A stretch of DNA of 64,000 nucleotides from Selaginella tamariscina (Eukaryota; Streptophyta; Lycopodiopsida; Selaginellales; Selaginellaceae). Of the stretch, positions 27,766-40,455 are shown one piece after another. The stretch lies in NCBI GenBank assembly GCA_003024785.1, contig PUQB01000298.1:62001-126000 (forward strand), written 5' to 3'. How positions within the stretch are numbered: position 1 is the stretch's first letter; every line of letters starts with the position of its first letter. A model generated the notes under the pieces. That model made no database searches, was not told the origin of the DNA, and saw nothing but the letters and a program-made list of their open reading frames with translations. A program made the position numbers and the translations under genes.

Positions 27766-30700
27766 TCAGCACCAGCGCTCGACAGTCCTCCGAGTGTCCC
27801 CATTTGAGAATAACCTTCCTTGCCTAACTGTTCTGCCCTGTGATGTCCACCCTTGCTTCGCCCTTAATACATAAAAAGGGCACATTAATGTGTGTGTATG
27901 TAGAGAGAACACAGAAAAATAGAAATGTATCCATATATAATAAGCAACCACACTACTGCCAAGTAGAACGAAACATACAAAGAACAAGGAAAGCAATCAA
28001 ATACCTGCTCGTGATAAACTATAAACAACATACAGTACGGTGTCACACGTTAAGATATACAGAAAGAGAGATCACACACTCATATATATATATTGGAGAG
28101 AGAGAGAGACAGAGACAGAGATAGAGAGAGAGAGACAGAGAGAGAGAGAGAGACAGAGAGAGAGAGAGAAGAGAGAGAGACAGAGAGAGAGAGAAGAGAG
28201 ACAGCCTTCAGCAAGCCTTTCCTGCGCCTCCAAGCTCTTTCCACCCGTTCCTCCAGGAACCACCGTCTCCCCAGCTCTTGCCTTCGCGCAAGCTCGATCT
28301 TTTCCTGCGCAGAAGCCATTATAGACATCTGAAAACACACCAAAAGATATTGTGTATATATAGCACTGATGTTTGCATGCAAGCAGTATACGTGTCATAT
28401 TGCTGAAATGACACCGCGTTTAAAAAATGTTAATACCCTGACAAACACAATTACCGCAACAATTAAGTCCTGTGTGTGTGTGTAACTACTTAACGTTCTT
28501 TACTCACTTCACTAACATCGTAAGCCATTAGAAATGGTGTATACAAATATGCTGCACAGTGTATGCTGGTATAAGTTACCATGAATATCAAATGATAGAA
28601 CACACTACCTGGAGCTGTTAAATAGATCATCTATGTTTGATCTTTAACGTAAGCTCCAGCTCCCTGCTCAATCTTTCAGCTTCTGTTGTGTAGCAAAGTG
28701 TCTTCACAGAGTTTGCCACTAACCTCACTCTTTTACTGTTTTCACTGCCCCTCCGTAGTAAATCACAAACTAAAACCTGCAATATGTGTGTGTGTCTCAG
28801 CTGATATTCTCATTTAAAATTATCCTGACACACATTAAACGTTAAACGTGTATATCAATATAGAGCTAACGCACGAGTACACACGCACGCATACAGAATG
28901 ATACCAGGGGTGCCGCGTGAGATGTTCTTGCCACAAATGACTCCACTATGGCTTGCTCTGTCTCACTCAGACTCTTATCTGAGAAAATATATATTATGAA
29001 CAGTAGTGTAATTGTAAATACATATAATTAAACTATCATGTTTATCTACGACATATGCATACACGCACGCACACACACGTGTGTGTGATTACCATTTCGA
29101 ACAACTTGACATTGTTGTTGTGTTGTCCAATCATCAGAGTATTCTTTTCTGTAAACTACATGACCATGGTTTGAACGACCGTACAAAACTCCTGGACAGT
29201 GTCCTTATACATGCCTCCTGGTACGGAATGCGAACTTAGCTGTAGAAACCCACTTACGGCTGATGCACCATACACACAGCACTCGGCCAACCAGATCCAT
29301 CATCTGCAGTATATTTTATAGATATAAGTGTATACTTACAGAACTAAGTAGCTGATTAACTTAATAATAATACGGTTATTGGCAAGAATAGGTTATATAT
29401 TACTTCAGTTTATTGATTATTTTACTTACATATTTTCTAAGATACAAGAGAAAGCATACTAACCAATCAGAAAGCAACCAGCGGAAAAGTCGATATTATG
29501 TAGAGGATTATGTGCAGTACTTCCGTTGGACTTGTCAGCCACTTAAAGACAAGTTCTAATATAGCAAAGACCTGCAATAGAAACACACAAAAAAACATAA
29601 AAAGCGTGTGTGTGTGCATGCGTGCGTGCATATATTCGTAATATACGAACTTACTCTGCAATGAAGGCCTATTCCCGTTATAGACGACGTGTTTGACAGT
29701 ATGATATATAGCACCATTTCTTCGGTTCTAGATTCATATCCATGTACTGAGTTTCATTTATTTTATCCAATAATTTACTATATGTCTTCTTCAGCTTGTA
29801 AACGGCGTGAACAGTGATTACACTCGTAGGAATTGTCTGGAGCACAATATTTCCATCTGAACATCTGTAACAGTTCACGAATTAGAGAGAGAGAGAGCTC
29901 TTATATAATATCATACCTGTATAATATGTATACTAAAATATCTATATGGATACTAATAACTATAACTTGATGGTTAAACCTTCTTAATAAGTTCGATGAA
30001 TGATGCGATGTTCCAGTCGCAAGTTTTCAGGGACAGTCACTTTAGATCCATCTACAAGACAGAAACCTGGATAATACAACAAATTACAAAATTATTCTTA
30101 TACACCCACAATATGCATATACATATATATGAATATACATACATCTGGGTGCACCTGTAGCTTAGAATGCATCAGTGAATAGTACCTTACATATAGACAG
30201 ACATACATACAATAGATACAACCTATGCAATATTCTCATACGATTGTGTTCCGTAATAATCCTTAACTTCTAGCTCCAACGATGAATCATTTGTCGGTTT
30301 AACAAGAACTATAAAACTCGAAACGTAAGAAAGAGGTTCTGCAATCGACGTCTCGGGCTGGAATATATTAACTTATTCACCCGCACGCACGCACGCACGC
30401 ACACGTACCAACAAATGGCTTTGAGCTTCCTGAAGAATGTCACAAATTTCTTGTACAGGTGGACTTGAGCGTTTTATAACGTCAGAAACATATGCCATGA
30501 AGGAAGAAACCATACGAACACCACGTTGTCCTTCACAGGGTACAAATTCATACCATCACATGCATTTTGTGGTGCATTGACTTCACCAGGACATACTTAT
30601 CAAAGTGGTCTCATATAAGTCATTCTCTGTGACAACTTTATAGATATAAGTATATACATATATACATACATACATCTGTGTGTGCGTGTGTGTCTGTATG

Positions 30701-30941
30701 TAATAGACATGTTTAGAATTAACATTATACAAGAAATTGTTGGACATACCTGTCTGAACAAGTTGGCATTGTGATTCTCCGAGGTGGCGAAACATATACT
30801 AATAAGAGCTTAGAGCTGCTCACGGACAAGATTTGGAGCTCACTATCTTGGATTGCTCGAGTGCATGAAACAGTGACCAATTTGTACTCTCTGAAATCCA
30901 CGTTCCACAAACACAGATGATAATATATATATATATATATT

Positions 30942-30985
<44 letters not shown>

Positions 30986-31521
30986 CCATGAACATATGTA
31001 GACACGTATATCAAGTTAAGCAACCACATTTGTTAAACATCCTACCTAAAATCCATTATGCTACAGTCATTATTACAACATGGTGTGACGTGTGTATGAC
31101 ACGAATATAATATATAAACACGCGTGTATATATATACGTACATATGTATGTGTGTGATATATACCTGATAAAGATCAGAGCAATCCGCATTGAATTCTAT
31201 CAAGAGTTTCTTGAGCTGTTGTACGGTGAAATCTAAATCCAAGAACGACTGGAATGTGAATGATTTGTGTGAAATAATCCCCGCAAAGAGTTCTGACCAT
31301 TGGCTCCATCTGCACTGAAAGAACAGCCGGAAGAACAACCGCCTCGGCATAGAAACTCCTCCCTGCATAAAACTAATCCTTTTACTATCTGCATCCTAGA
31401 GAAATGCAGCAAAATGTAGCAAGTAGAGAGAGATCTTACCGGGTCTCCTGAGAGAATGCTTGTAGGTGATCAAGAGGAGAACGTGTTGGCCTGGGCGCCC
31501 GGCGTTCCCTCTACATTGCAT
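27766..31521 (-). CDS. Unrecognised multi-exon gene
   Basis: I do not recognise this protein. A series of exon-like blocks with GT-AG borders reads leftward from a plausible ATG at 31521 ([20 protein letters not shown]). Later blocks include, near 30900-30750, [37 protein letters not shown] and TMPTCSDR. Further blocks are [20 protein letters not shown] near 30480, [20 protein letters not shown] near 30320, [20 protein letters not shown] near 30030, and [20 protein letters not shown] near 29800. The last are [16 protein letters not shown] near 29550, [20 protein letters not shown] near 28950 and [20 protein letters not shown] near 28700. A charged terminal block, [18 protein letters not shown], lies near 28300. 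Introns carry GT, CT and TA repeats. Some blocks shift frame inside an exon, for example 31200-31368 where two frames are both partly open, so exact exon choice is uncertain. No catalytic motif or membrane segment was seen. A multi-subunit-complex or meiotic/DNA-repair factor would fit the texture, but this is a guess. Confidence 0.5.
28085..28205. repeat. (GA)n/(GACA)n microsatellite
   Basis: Runs of GAGAGACAGAGA make up this stretch within the unrecognised gene. Long open frames across it on both strands are low-complexity artefacts. Confidence 0.95.
30925..30983. repeat. (TA)n(GA)n microsatellite in an intron
   Basis: A TA tract passes directly into a GA tract inside the intron that ends at about 30880 on the minus strand. 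Confidence 0.9.
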
Positions 31522-31689
31522 AGTGAAGAACCCTAAAAGCAGAGGCCCTAATCTGCGGTAAAATTAATTTTAAATTTAAAGAGATGTCTTAAATTTTAAT
31601 CGATTGTACGCTGGCTTAAGAGATGCATTAAAGTTTATATTAGGGGGCAATCTTAAACTTTTTAGGTGAATTTGATGAAATCAGCTATG

Positions 31690-31998
31690 CCCAAAATTCA
31701 TACCAAATCCATTAAATTTGGTAGATTTTAAAATCTGCACATTTAAATGTGCGTTTTTTCAAATCACCAAACGTAAAAGACAGCAGATTTAATTAAATTT
31801 GGTGGATTTCAAAATTTGCACTTTTGGAGGTGCGTTTTTAAAAATTTCAAAATGTAAAAACGACAGATTTCATTTGCACATTGTTTAAGATTGACCCTTA
31901 TTGACTTCGTAGAGGTGCGTTTTTTATAAATCCACCGAAATGTAAAAACAACAGATTTTATTTTGCACATTTTCTAAGATTGACCCCTTATTGACTTC
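31690..31998. repeat. Three imperfect tandem units, roughly 85-110 bp
   Basis: The block '...CAAAATGTAAAAACGACAGATTTCATTTGCACATT...AAGATTGACCC' recurs three times with drift. The words GGTGCGTTTTT, ACAGATTT and TTATTGACTTCGTA mark each unit. It is non-coding and lies between two minus-strand genes. It may be part of a decayed DNA-transposon end, but no inverted-repeat pair was confirmed. Confidence 0.6.
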
Positions 31999-31999
31999 G

Positions 32000-32634
32000 T
32001 ATAGAATAGAATGCTTGTTTATTAAACAATGTGATGCTACGGTGAGATAGGAATGTCATTTTTACCAACTTTCTCTAGTGTATATATCAATGTGTAAAGC
32101 TAGATGAAATGTATTTGCATTTTTGTTATATGTAAATGATTTACTATTCTTTAGCTGTAATAACAATTGTAAAGAGTTATATAACTAGACATAACCAATA
32201 GTGAACATAATTAAAATCCAAATATTAGTCTTTAACACTTCTTAATTAGGGCAATGTTTTATAAGGGATAGTAAGTGAAGTGAAAATATGAATATAAATA
32301 CTTAATATAAATATGATAAGAAGAAACATGTGGAAAGCAAGAGTGATGGACACGATGTATAGATAGTAAGGCAAAGAAAAATAATGTATAGGAATGTGAA
32401 GCATATATATTCACACAATACAACATCATGGTATTAAATATAAGTTTCATGCAGATGGAGTTCATGGCATGGAAAAGCATAATATAATACCTCGGCATGT
32501 ATGTTATATAGGGGCCAAACAATCCATACATACGCATAATGTTGTTCAATCTGCAAAATATTTTAAAATATTTAATAAAATTTATTTTTAATCTATATAA
32601 TTTATAAGAATTAAATTTTAAAAAGCTGACGTAT
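32000..32634. other. AT-rich intergenic
   Basis: No gene assigned. A minus-strand frame at 32259-32549 (MNNIMRMYGLFGPY...) has no recognisable domain. It could be a 3' extension of PPR gene 2, but no splice link was convincing. Confidence 0.4.
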
Positions 32635-34971
32635 TCAAATTCTCATATATATATCCTGCATGAATACATAGGCAGCTGCATTCTGTGTATTTCCACACAC
32701 CAATTTATCAAATGCAACTTTGCCCAAATGCACATTCTTCCATTTCCTACAGGCACTTAACAGTGTCATCCAGGTAACACAGTCGGCCTCAAAAGGCATA
32801 TTCTCAACAAGAGCATATGCCTCTTCTAGCTTGTTAGCTCTTCCAGCATGTCAACCATACAATTATAGTGTTCCAGTGTTCGGCTTATACCACACCTTGA
32901 CATGTACTCGAAGTACATCTTACCTCATCCACGAGCCCCACGTGGTTACAGGCCACGAGAATACATTTAAACGTAACACCGTCCAGTTCTAACCACCCCT
33001 GCTCCATCTCCCTCATCAAACTAAACACCTCATATGAGTTCCCAAGCGAGGCATACCCCGCTATCAATGCAGTCCACGATGCTATATCCGGCAAGTACAT
33101 GCTCTTAAAGATCTCTCCAGCCGTGTCCGTCTTACCACACTTGCAGTAAAAGTCCACCAACGCGTTCCCACTGGCTGGTCTGCTTCCAATCCCCTCCTGC
33201 AGACCACAGCGTGTATATGTTGTCCGGACGGTAAAGCAGTTAAATCCCACATGCCTTAAGCATGGCAGCATACGTAAGAGCGTCCGGCTTACTGTCCATG
33301 CTTGTGAACAACTCCATAGCTACAAAGCTTTGTCCGTTTTCCACGTATCCAAGAATCAAACAAGTCCATGTTACAGCATTCTTATCAACCATTCTATCAA
33401 AGACTTCCCTAGCATCTCGCATGCTCCCACACTTGCAGTACATTTCTACCAAAGCACTTGATAACACCACATCCCCCTCCAACCCGCATTCTCTCACTTG
33501 TCTATGTATGTTTACTCCACTTGCCAGACCACCGCATGCCTTAACGGCAGCAACATATGTAAAAGAATCCGGTTCACAGTCCATGCTCGTGAACAGCTCC
33601 ATAGCTTCTTTGTTCTTCGCGTTTTCCACGTATCCCATAAGGAGACAGTTCCACATAATAACATCCTTACGGGGCATCGCCTCGAAAACGTCCCTGGCAA
33701 GTGGCATTCTCCCACATTTGCTGTACATATCAACGAGTGCGCTCGACAAAGCTACGTCAGATAACAAACCCCTCTCTTCAAGCTGTTTATGAATGGCTAT
33801 ACCTGTTTTAAGACTCTTACCACACGCCTTGAGCACAGCAAGGTACGTAACCCGGTCGGGTTCGCAATCCATGGTTCTAAACAGTTCCAGAGCTGTCGAG
33901 CTGTCACCATCTTCCACGTACCCGCGGATGAGAGAGTTCCAGCTGACAACGTCTCTGTGTATCATCTTCTCGAAGACTTCTCTAGCGAGTGACACGCTCC
34001 CGCATCTGCAGTACATATCAACCAGACTGTTTTCCAAAACTGTGTCCGAGCGGACTCCCACTTGCTGGTGAATGGCCATCCCGGTTTGGAGACAAACCTG
34101 CCTCTCGGACTCTCTCTTTGCCAAGTTCCCACATGCCTTGAGCGCAGCAACGTATGTAGCATTGCTCGGTTCACAGTCGATACTTCTAAACAACTTGAGA
34201 GCTTCCCGACACTCCCCATTCCTGACGTATCCCATTATCAAGCAGTTCCAAGGAACAACACTCTTGTGAATCATCCTGTTGAAGACCTCTCTTGCAAAAT
34301 GCATGCATCCGCACTTGCTGTACATATCCACCAGCGTGCTTGCCACAACCACGTCCGTATCGTGTCCGAGTTCCTTAAGTCGTCTGTGAACGGCTCTTCC
34401 CTTTTCAAGACAATACTGTTTCTCCGACCTCTTTAGATTGGCTAAACTCCCATATGCCTTGAGTATTGTTTATTAACATTCAATATATCATTAATAATGT
34501 TAAGTACCTTGAGTAGAGCGAGATATGTAACCCGGTCCGGTTCACAGTCCATGGTTACGAACAACTCCAGAGCCACCGAGCTCTCCCATTCTCCACGTAT
34601 CCAAAGATCAAAGCATTCCAGGTAACAATGTCCTTGTCGGTTATCCCATGGAAGACGTTCTTGGCGAGTTGCATGCAGCGGCATCTGCTGTACATTGTGA
34701 TCAGGACGGTGGCTACGTACTTGTTAGTGTGGCAGCCGGCTGTGATTGTACGCTCATGTAGAATCTTTCCCTCTTCTAAGTCCCTCGTTTTGCTACATCG
34801 TCTTATGGCAGCAACAAGTTGTGAAGTAGTGAATATGCTAGCTTTCCTACGTGCATACGGTGGGAAACTCATAGGTGTGGGTGTGTGTTTTGAAACATGA
34901 AAGATGGAAATGCCTAGTCTTTTGTAACACAATAAACACACAGACACAATGCAATGTGAGAAATTGTCCAT
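32635..34971 (-). CDS. Pentatricopeptide repeat protein 2 (PLS-type)
   Basis: From ATG at 34971 (an alternative at 34872 starts MSFPPYARR) the protein has a short leader. It then carries repeats such as SALVDMYSKCGRMPLARDVF, EAMPRKDVIMWNCLLMGYVE and TSMDCEPDSFTYVAAVKACG, the classic P-L-S triad. It ends with an E-like segment (MPFEADCVTWMTLLSACRKW, HLGKVAFDKLVCG, AAAYVFM) and a stop at 32635; no DYW domain was found. A 50-nt intron at 34458-34507 splices LLK to AYGSLANL. Single-base frame losses lie near 34586, 33245, 33168, 32933 and 32843, each within or beside a run of identical bases. Four of them fit a missing G on the coding strand and one a missing A. Repeat phase is otherwise perfect. 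The likely role is organellar RNA processing. Confidence 0.9.
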
Positions 34972-35099
34972 GATAGAGGCTTGGTAAGTGCATAAAGGAT
35001 CATGTTGGTAGTGCTGATGTGTTATAAAGATATTCTCTTTTCTCAACCTTCTCCTCATGAAATGAAATTGCCTAAAAACAAGCAATTTATCACTAGTTC

Positions 35100-35690
35100 G
35101 TTGGTCCTCTAAGAGAAAACATAAGCAATAGCACCAAAAATACATAGATGCTCAACATTGCGTTTGATGTCAATCCATGCTTCAACGTTTACCACATCGA
35201 GGACTCTTTGTGTTGGACAGTATTGATAGCTTCAGCCCAGTAACAGTCGTGAGTTGCTTGAAGAGCACACTCAACAAATGTCCAAAGTTTTCGACAACAC
35301 CATTGAGTTGGTGTTCTGGGGAATCGACATTTCTTGTTGACTCTCATGGTTATATGCAAAAATGTTGAGACCTTCGCAATAGCTTTGGATTTTCTTAAGT
35401 TTATTCCTTTTATGCAGATTTTAAATGTAGCAAAAACACGTCAGAATTGTGAGCCAAAAAGTATACTCAGGATAGCAGGTGCAGTCATCGATGATCAACA
35501 AAATATAGTTTCTGCTCAAGGAAGGTGTTCTCGAAGGGACCCATGTGTCAAAGTGTACAAGATCAAAGTTTTTGATTAGCTCTTACAAGAGTATGTTTTG
35601 GGAAGTACTTACACGTCTACTTGCTAAGCATACAACCTTCACAAACACACTCACAATTAGGCATTTTTCCAATTGTTGATGTAGACGTTG
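35100..35690 (-). mobile_element. Ty1/copia integrase-region fossil
   Basis: On the minus strand, fragments match the gag-pre-integrase and integrase core of copia elements in order: CEGCMLSKQTCKYFPKH, VYFLAHNSDVFATFK, and YWAEAINTVQHK close to the end of the core. It is heavily broken and compressed, with much of the core missing, so it is old. It borders the LTR relic at about 35695. Confidence 0.7.
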
Positions 35691-37520
35691 CCAGGTCTAT
35701 ATACATAAAGTAAAAGGTATATTTTAACTAATTTGGATATTCTATCAAGGATTTAACCACATCACAAATATCTCTAATAACTTTTAAAATATTATGGTTA
35801 ACCTTGTAATTACCTTACGTTGTCCTCCCTCATAAGAACAACTTTTTTAATCATAAAACGTGATCAATCAAAGGTGCTTCTTGAGACTCAACATCTTTGT
35901 ACATAGTAAACTTGAGGATCAACTTGACAAAGATCTTATAAGGATCAAGCTATTTTCGCATAAAATCTGAATGAGCCCTTTTTGATGAAGTTTCTAGAAA
36001 ATGCACAAGAACAAGGTCACCATATAAACTGAGGAGGTGCCGATGAGAATTATAATTCTGTTGTTGTTGAACTTGTGCCCGACCCAAATGTTCTGCTAAG
36101 GTGGCATATAGTAAAGGAAGAGCTTGATCTAAGTAAGTTGCAAATATCGAGCTTCAGCATATTTAAGTTGTGATAAGCCAAACCAATTTCTAGAGGCATT
36201 CAAGGTCTTGCCCATACAAAGTTTTAAATGGAGACATATCAATGAAACTTTGAATGCCAGTGTTGTATGCAAATTCTAAGTATCGTAAAACCAATCCCAA
36301 TCATTCTGAGTAGGATTTACATACTTCAAAATCATACTTTTAAAAGTCCGATTCAACACTTGACTAACCCATTTATTTGTGGATGAAAGGGAGATGTGAA
36401 AGATTGTTGAATTCCCATCTGTGAAGTAAGAACCTTCAAAACTTCAATAATAAAGGTGAGTCTATTATAATAAAACCATTTTGAACGCAAAATTACCCGA
36501 GTGAGTAAAAAATCAGCAACACTATGGTCCGTGGCATATGGTAAAGCTCCAACCTCCACCTAACGTGTTAAATAATCTGTTAAAACCACAATATATTGAT
36601 TGTCGACAACTGAAGATGGAAAAGGACCAATTAAATCCCATGCTACAAGTTCGAATGGCCATTCTACTTGTATAGATTCTAAAGCACTAGTTGATCGTGA
36701 GAAGTTCCGAGTCTGACACAATGAACAACTTTGTACGTATTGGATTACATCTCGTCACATATTTGGCAAGTAAAAAGAATGTTGTAAGCTGTCCAAAGTT
36801 CTTCGATAACCAAAATGTCCACCATAAAGTAGTGAATCATGATATGCTGCAAGATACTTAGGAATAAAAGTGGTTGGAATTGCCAAGTGTGGTGAACATC
36901 TATGCCAATCAAATAAATCACATTGTCATATATGCGAAATTGTGTCACAAATGAAGAGAAACGAGATTGAACAATTGAGAAGGATTGATTAGTGCCAAAC
37001 AAATAAGTTGAATCTAAACATTTATTTTATGAGCCCTTGAAACCTCTGTAAGAGATGGAATTGTGAGATCTGATTGATTGGCAATAACTACACAAGGAGC
37101 CCTAGAAAGAGCATCTGTCATAGTTTCTATTATGACTCTTTTACATTGAACGTTGACTGTTATTACCTATTGGATTATGTAACGAACCCTAGATGTAGAA
37201 GAAACAGGCCCGCATAGTGCACTTGGGTATCTAGTGATGATCCGGCCGAGTGTTGTTAGGTATTTGCAAGAACCTCTTGGCGAAGCTAGCACTTCCATTT
37301 AGAAAACTCTGTTTTGATGTTCTAGGTTAGGGGTTTTCGCAAAGTATAGCTTGTCAAAATAAGGGTTAGGGACACCCCTAGGGTTGACCTAACCCTAGGG
37401 TTGCCCTAACCCCACGCCCTAAACCCCCATAGGGTTAGGTTTAGGGTTAGGTTAGGACAACTCAATTTCTCTAGGGGCTAACATTTCCGTGCCAGCCCAC
37501 TTATTCATGTAGGAAAACAA

Positions 37521-37534
37521 GGGGGGGGGGGGGG
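37521..37534. repeat. G14 homopolymer
   Basis: An uninterrupted run of 14 G lies in the left arm of the LTR-like insertion. Confidence 0.95.
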
Positions 37535-38305
37535 TCCGTCACATAAATAAGGTAGAGTATGTAGGAGTGAGGGTTCCTGGGTTTATGACTAAGCTCGTTA
37601 CTCTCTCTCCCGATGTAAGCTCTAGCTTGTGTTGTCAAGGCACAACCCTTTATTTGCCGCCTTAACTTTCAGATGACAGGGGTACGTCCCACCTTTGGGG
37701 TCTTACCCTTAACGTTGGCGAATCCATGCCTGGGAGGTCTTGTCGGGATACACATTTCAAGAGGCAAAGGTTGAGGCTTGTCTCCAGCCTCTTCCTCCAC
37801 GTCAAGCTAGGTGTTGTCACGACCAATCAATAAGATACAGGATTTTGGATACAGAATACGGGTTGCAGGATATTCTTACAAGATATTCCTACAGGATATG
37901 CCACAGGATATGCCTAGAGGATAAGGGACATGTGAACTCATCTTAGCCTCTGCATGCATGCAACCACTTTAGATGCATGCAACCACTTTTAGCACTCATG
38001 CCTAGATTAACTCTTGGAATTGTGAGCATAAAAGCTCCGACCTAATTGTTGTACAATCAGTTATTATCAACACCAGTCATTCTACGATCATTCTTGTTCT
38101 TGTCTTGTTTGTGTCTTGTTCCTTGCCTCCTATGTTGTCTTGCTCTCGGATCTTATTCTGCTCCCGGATCTTATCTTGTTCCTGTTTTGCTCCTGGATCC
38201 TGTCCTGCTCCTGTCCTCGGCTCCTGGATCCTGTCCGACTCATGACTCCTGGTTCCTATCCTATGCCTCGTCCTACTCCTGAGTTCCTAGTTTCTGTCCA
38301 TGCTC

Positions 38306-38602
38306 CTTGTCTTGCTATCTTGCTCCAGTTCCTATTCAACTCCTTGTCCTGCTATCCTACTCATTTCCTATTTTGCTCCTTGTCCTGCTATCCTACCCAT
38401 TTCCTATTTTGCTCCTTGTCTGCTATCTTGCTCAATTCCTATCCAGCTCCTTGTCCTGCTATCCTGTCCATTTCCTATCCTACTCCTTGTCTTGCTATCC
38501 TGCTCCAGTTCCTATCCAACTCCTTGTCCTGCTATCCTGCTCCATTTCCTATCTTGCTCCTTGTCCTGCTATCTTGCTCCAGTTCCTATTTAGCTCCTTG
38601 TC
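38306..38602 (+). repeat. About eight 36-37 bp tandem units within the first LTR
   Basis: The repeating unit begins CTCCTTGTCCTGCTATCCTG and ends TTCCTATC(C/T)A. It is repeated head-to-tail with a few substitutions and 1-bp length changes. Translations of it in all frames are open but low in complexity. Confidence 0.92.
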
Positions 38603-38614
38603 CTGCTCCTGAGT

Positions 38615-39120
38615 CAAAGATCCACCTCATGTCAGTTCCTTAGCACATTCTCAGGCTCTCCTCAGTTCGCGGTTTCCGAAGGTTCCTCCTCAACGGATCC
38701 ACCTCCTATCAGTTCCTTAGCACATTCTCAGGCTCTCCTAAGTTCACAGTTTCCTGTACAGGGTTCTTCCAATCCTGTATCGGTGTTGAAGACTCCTCCT
38801 CGACAGGATCCACTTCCTGTCAGTTTGTCAGCACATTCTCAGGCTCTCCTCAGTTCACGGTTTCCAAAGGTTCCTCCTCAACATGATCCGCCTCCTATCA
38901 GTTCCTCAGCACATTCTCATGCTCTCCTCAGTTCACGGTTTTTGGAGGTTCTTCCTCAACAGGATCCACCTCTGTCAGTTCCTCAGCACATTCTCTGGCT
39001 CTCCTCAGTTCGCAGTTTCCGAAGTTTCCTCCTCGACAAGATTCACCTTATGTCAGTTCCTCAGCACATCCGCAAGCTCTTTCCACTCCTGATTCACCTC
39101 CTATCAGTTCAACAACACTA
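38615..39120 (+). repeat. Tandem array of roughly 85-110 bp units inside the chromovirus
   Basis: Units contain the words GATCCACCTCCTATCAGTTCC, AGCACATTCTCAGGCTCTCC and TTCGCGGTTTCCGAAGGTTCC. Five or six imperfect copies are visible. It lies between the first LTR and the integrase remnant and reads as a proline/serine-rich stretch. Confidence 0.85.
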
Positions 39121-40206
39121 TAAGTTGCTCCTTCTACTTCTCCTTCTTCCGCTCCTGTAGTACAGGATCGTCTCCAGCATCTTCGTCAGGTACAGGATGA
39201 TCCTCGGGTTCATTTTTAGCAGGCACAGGAACGGTACAAGCGTCATGCTGATACTCACCGTCAACCAGCACTTGCATACAAGGTTGGTGACCTCGTTTGG
39301 CTTCTTTATCGACATATTCACACCAACAGGCCTTTTTTTAAGTTGGATTTTCAACGATTGGGCCCTTATAGGATTGTGGCGGAGGTCAATCCTGTAGCTT
39401 TCCGACTCGAGTTACCATCTACGGTGAAACTTCATCTTGTGTTTCACACCTCCTTGTTGGAGCCATATCATCCTTCTTCTCTTCCCGGTCGTGCTTCTTC
39501 TCCTCCCCCTCCTGTGGTCATTGATAATGAACTTGAGTACGAAGTTGCAGCCATTTTCGATTCTCGTCTTCATCGCCGCCAACTCCAATACTTGGTGGAT
39601 TGGAAAGGTTATTTGCCTACTGATCGCACTTGGGAACCTGCATCCAACTTACTCATACTTCTTCCAAGGTTTGCTGCCTTCCATCGGCATTATCCTACTA
39701 AACCAGGTCCTAAGACTCGTGGAACTCGTCTTTAGGGAGGAGGTACTGTCAGGACTCGATACAGGATACAGGATTCCGAATATAGGATACGGGTTGCAAG
39801 ATATTCCTATAGGATATGCCACAAGATATGCCTAGAGGATAAGGGACATGTGGACTCATCTTAGCCTTTGCATGCATGCAGCCACTTTTAAGCACTCATG
39901 CCTAGATTAGCTCTTGGAATTGTGAGCATAAAAGCTTCGACCTAATTGTTGTACAATCAGTTACTATCAACACCAGTCATTCTATGATCATTCTTGTTCT
40001 TGTCTTGTTCGTGTCTTGCTCCTTGCCTCCTGCTCTTATCTTGCTCTCAGATCTTATTCTGCTCTCGGATCCTTATCCTGTTCCTGTTTGTTCCTGGATC
40101 TTGTCTGCTCTTGTCTCGCTCCTGGATCCTGTCCAACTCATGACTCCTGAATTCCTGGTTCCTGTCCTGTGCCTCGTCCTACTCCTGAGTTCCTAGTTCT
40201 GTCCTG

Positions 40207-40455
40207 CTCCTTGTCTTGCTATCCTGCTCTAGTTCTTATCCAACTCCTTGTCCTGCTATCCTACTCCATTTCCTATCTTGCTTCTTATCCTACTATTCTA
40301 CTCCAGTTCCTATCTAGCTCCTTGTCTTGCTATCCTACTCCTTGTCTTGCTATCCTGCTCCAGTTCCTATCCAACTCCTTATCCTGCTATCATGCTCCAT
40401 TTCCTATCTTGCTCCTTGTCCTACTATTTGCTCCAGTTCCTATTTAGCTCCTTGT
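40207..40455 (+). repeat. 36-37 bp tandem units within the second LTR
   Basis: The same unit as at 38306-38602, with about six or seven copies. The copy number differs between the two LTRs, which shows expansion or contraction after insertion. Confidence 0.9.

Noticed and set aside
28072-28398. Open frames of about 100 codons on both strands
   Set aside because: They run through a (GA)n/(GACA)n microsatellite and are low-complexity artefacts.
32259-32549. 96-codon minus-strand frame as a separate gene
   Set aside because: No domain, biased composition, and no splice link that I could support.
37360-37450. CCCTAA/TTAGGG-like words suggesting an interstitial telomere
   Set aside because: The words are irregular, in both orientations and inside an LTR-like element; there is no true telomeric array.
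38306-38602. Regular 37-bp repeats considered as a CRISPR array
   Set aside because: Units are contiguous with no unique spacers, and the context is a plant LTR.
38046-38643. Long overlapping open frames rich in Leu/Pro/Cys
   Set aside because: They are translations of the LTR minisatellite in all three frames, not a gene.
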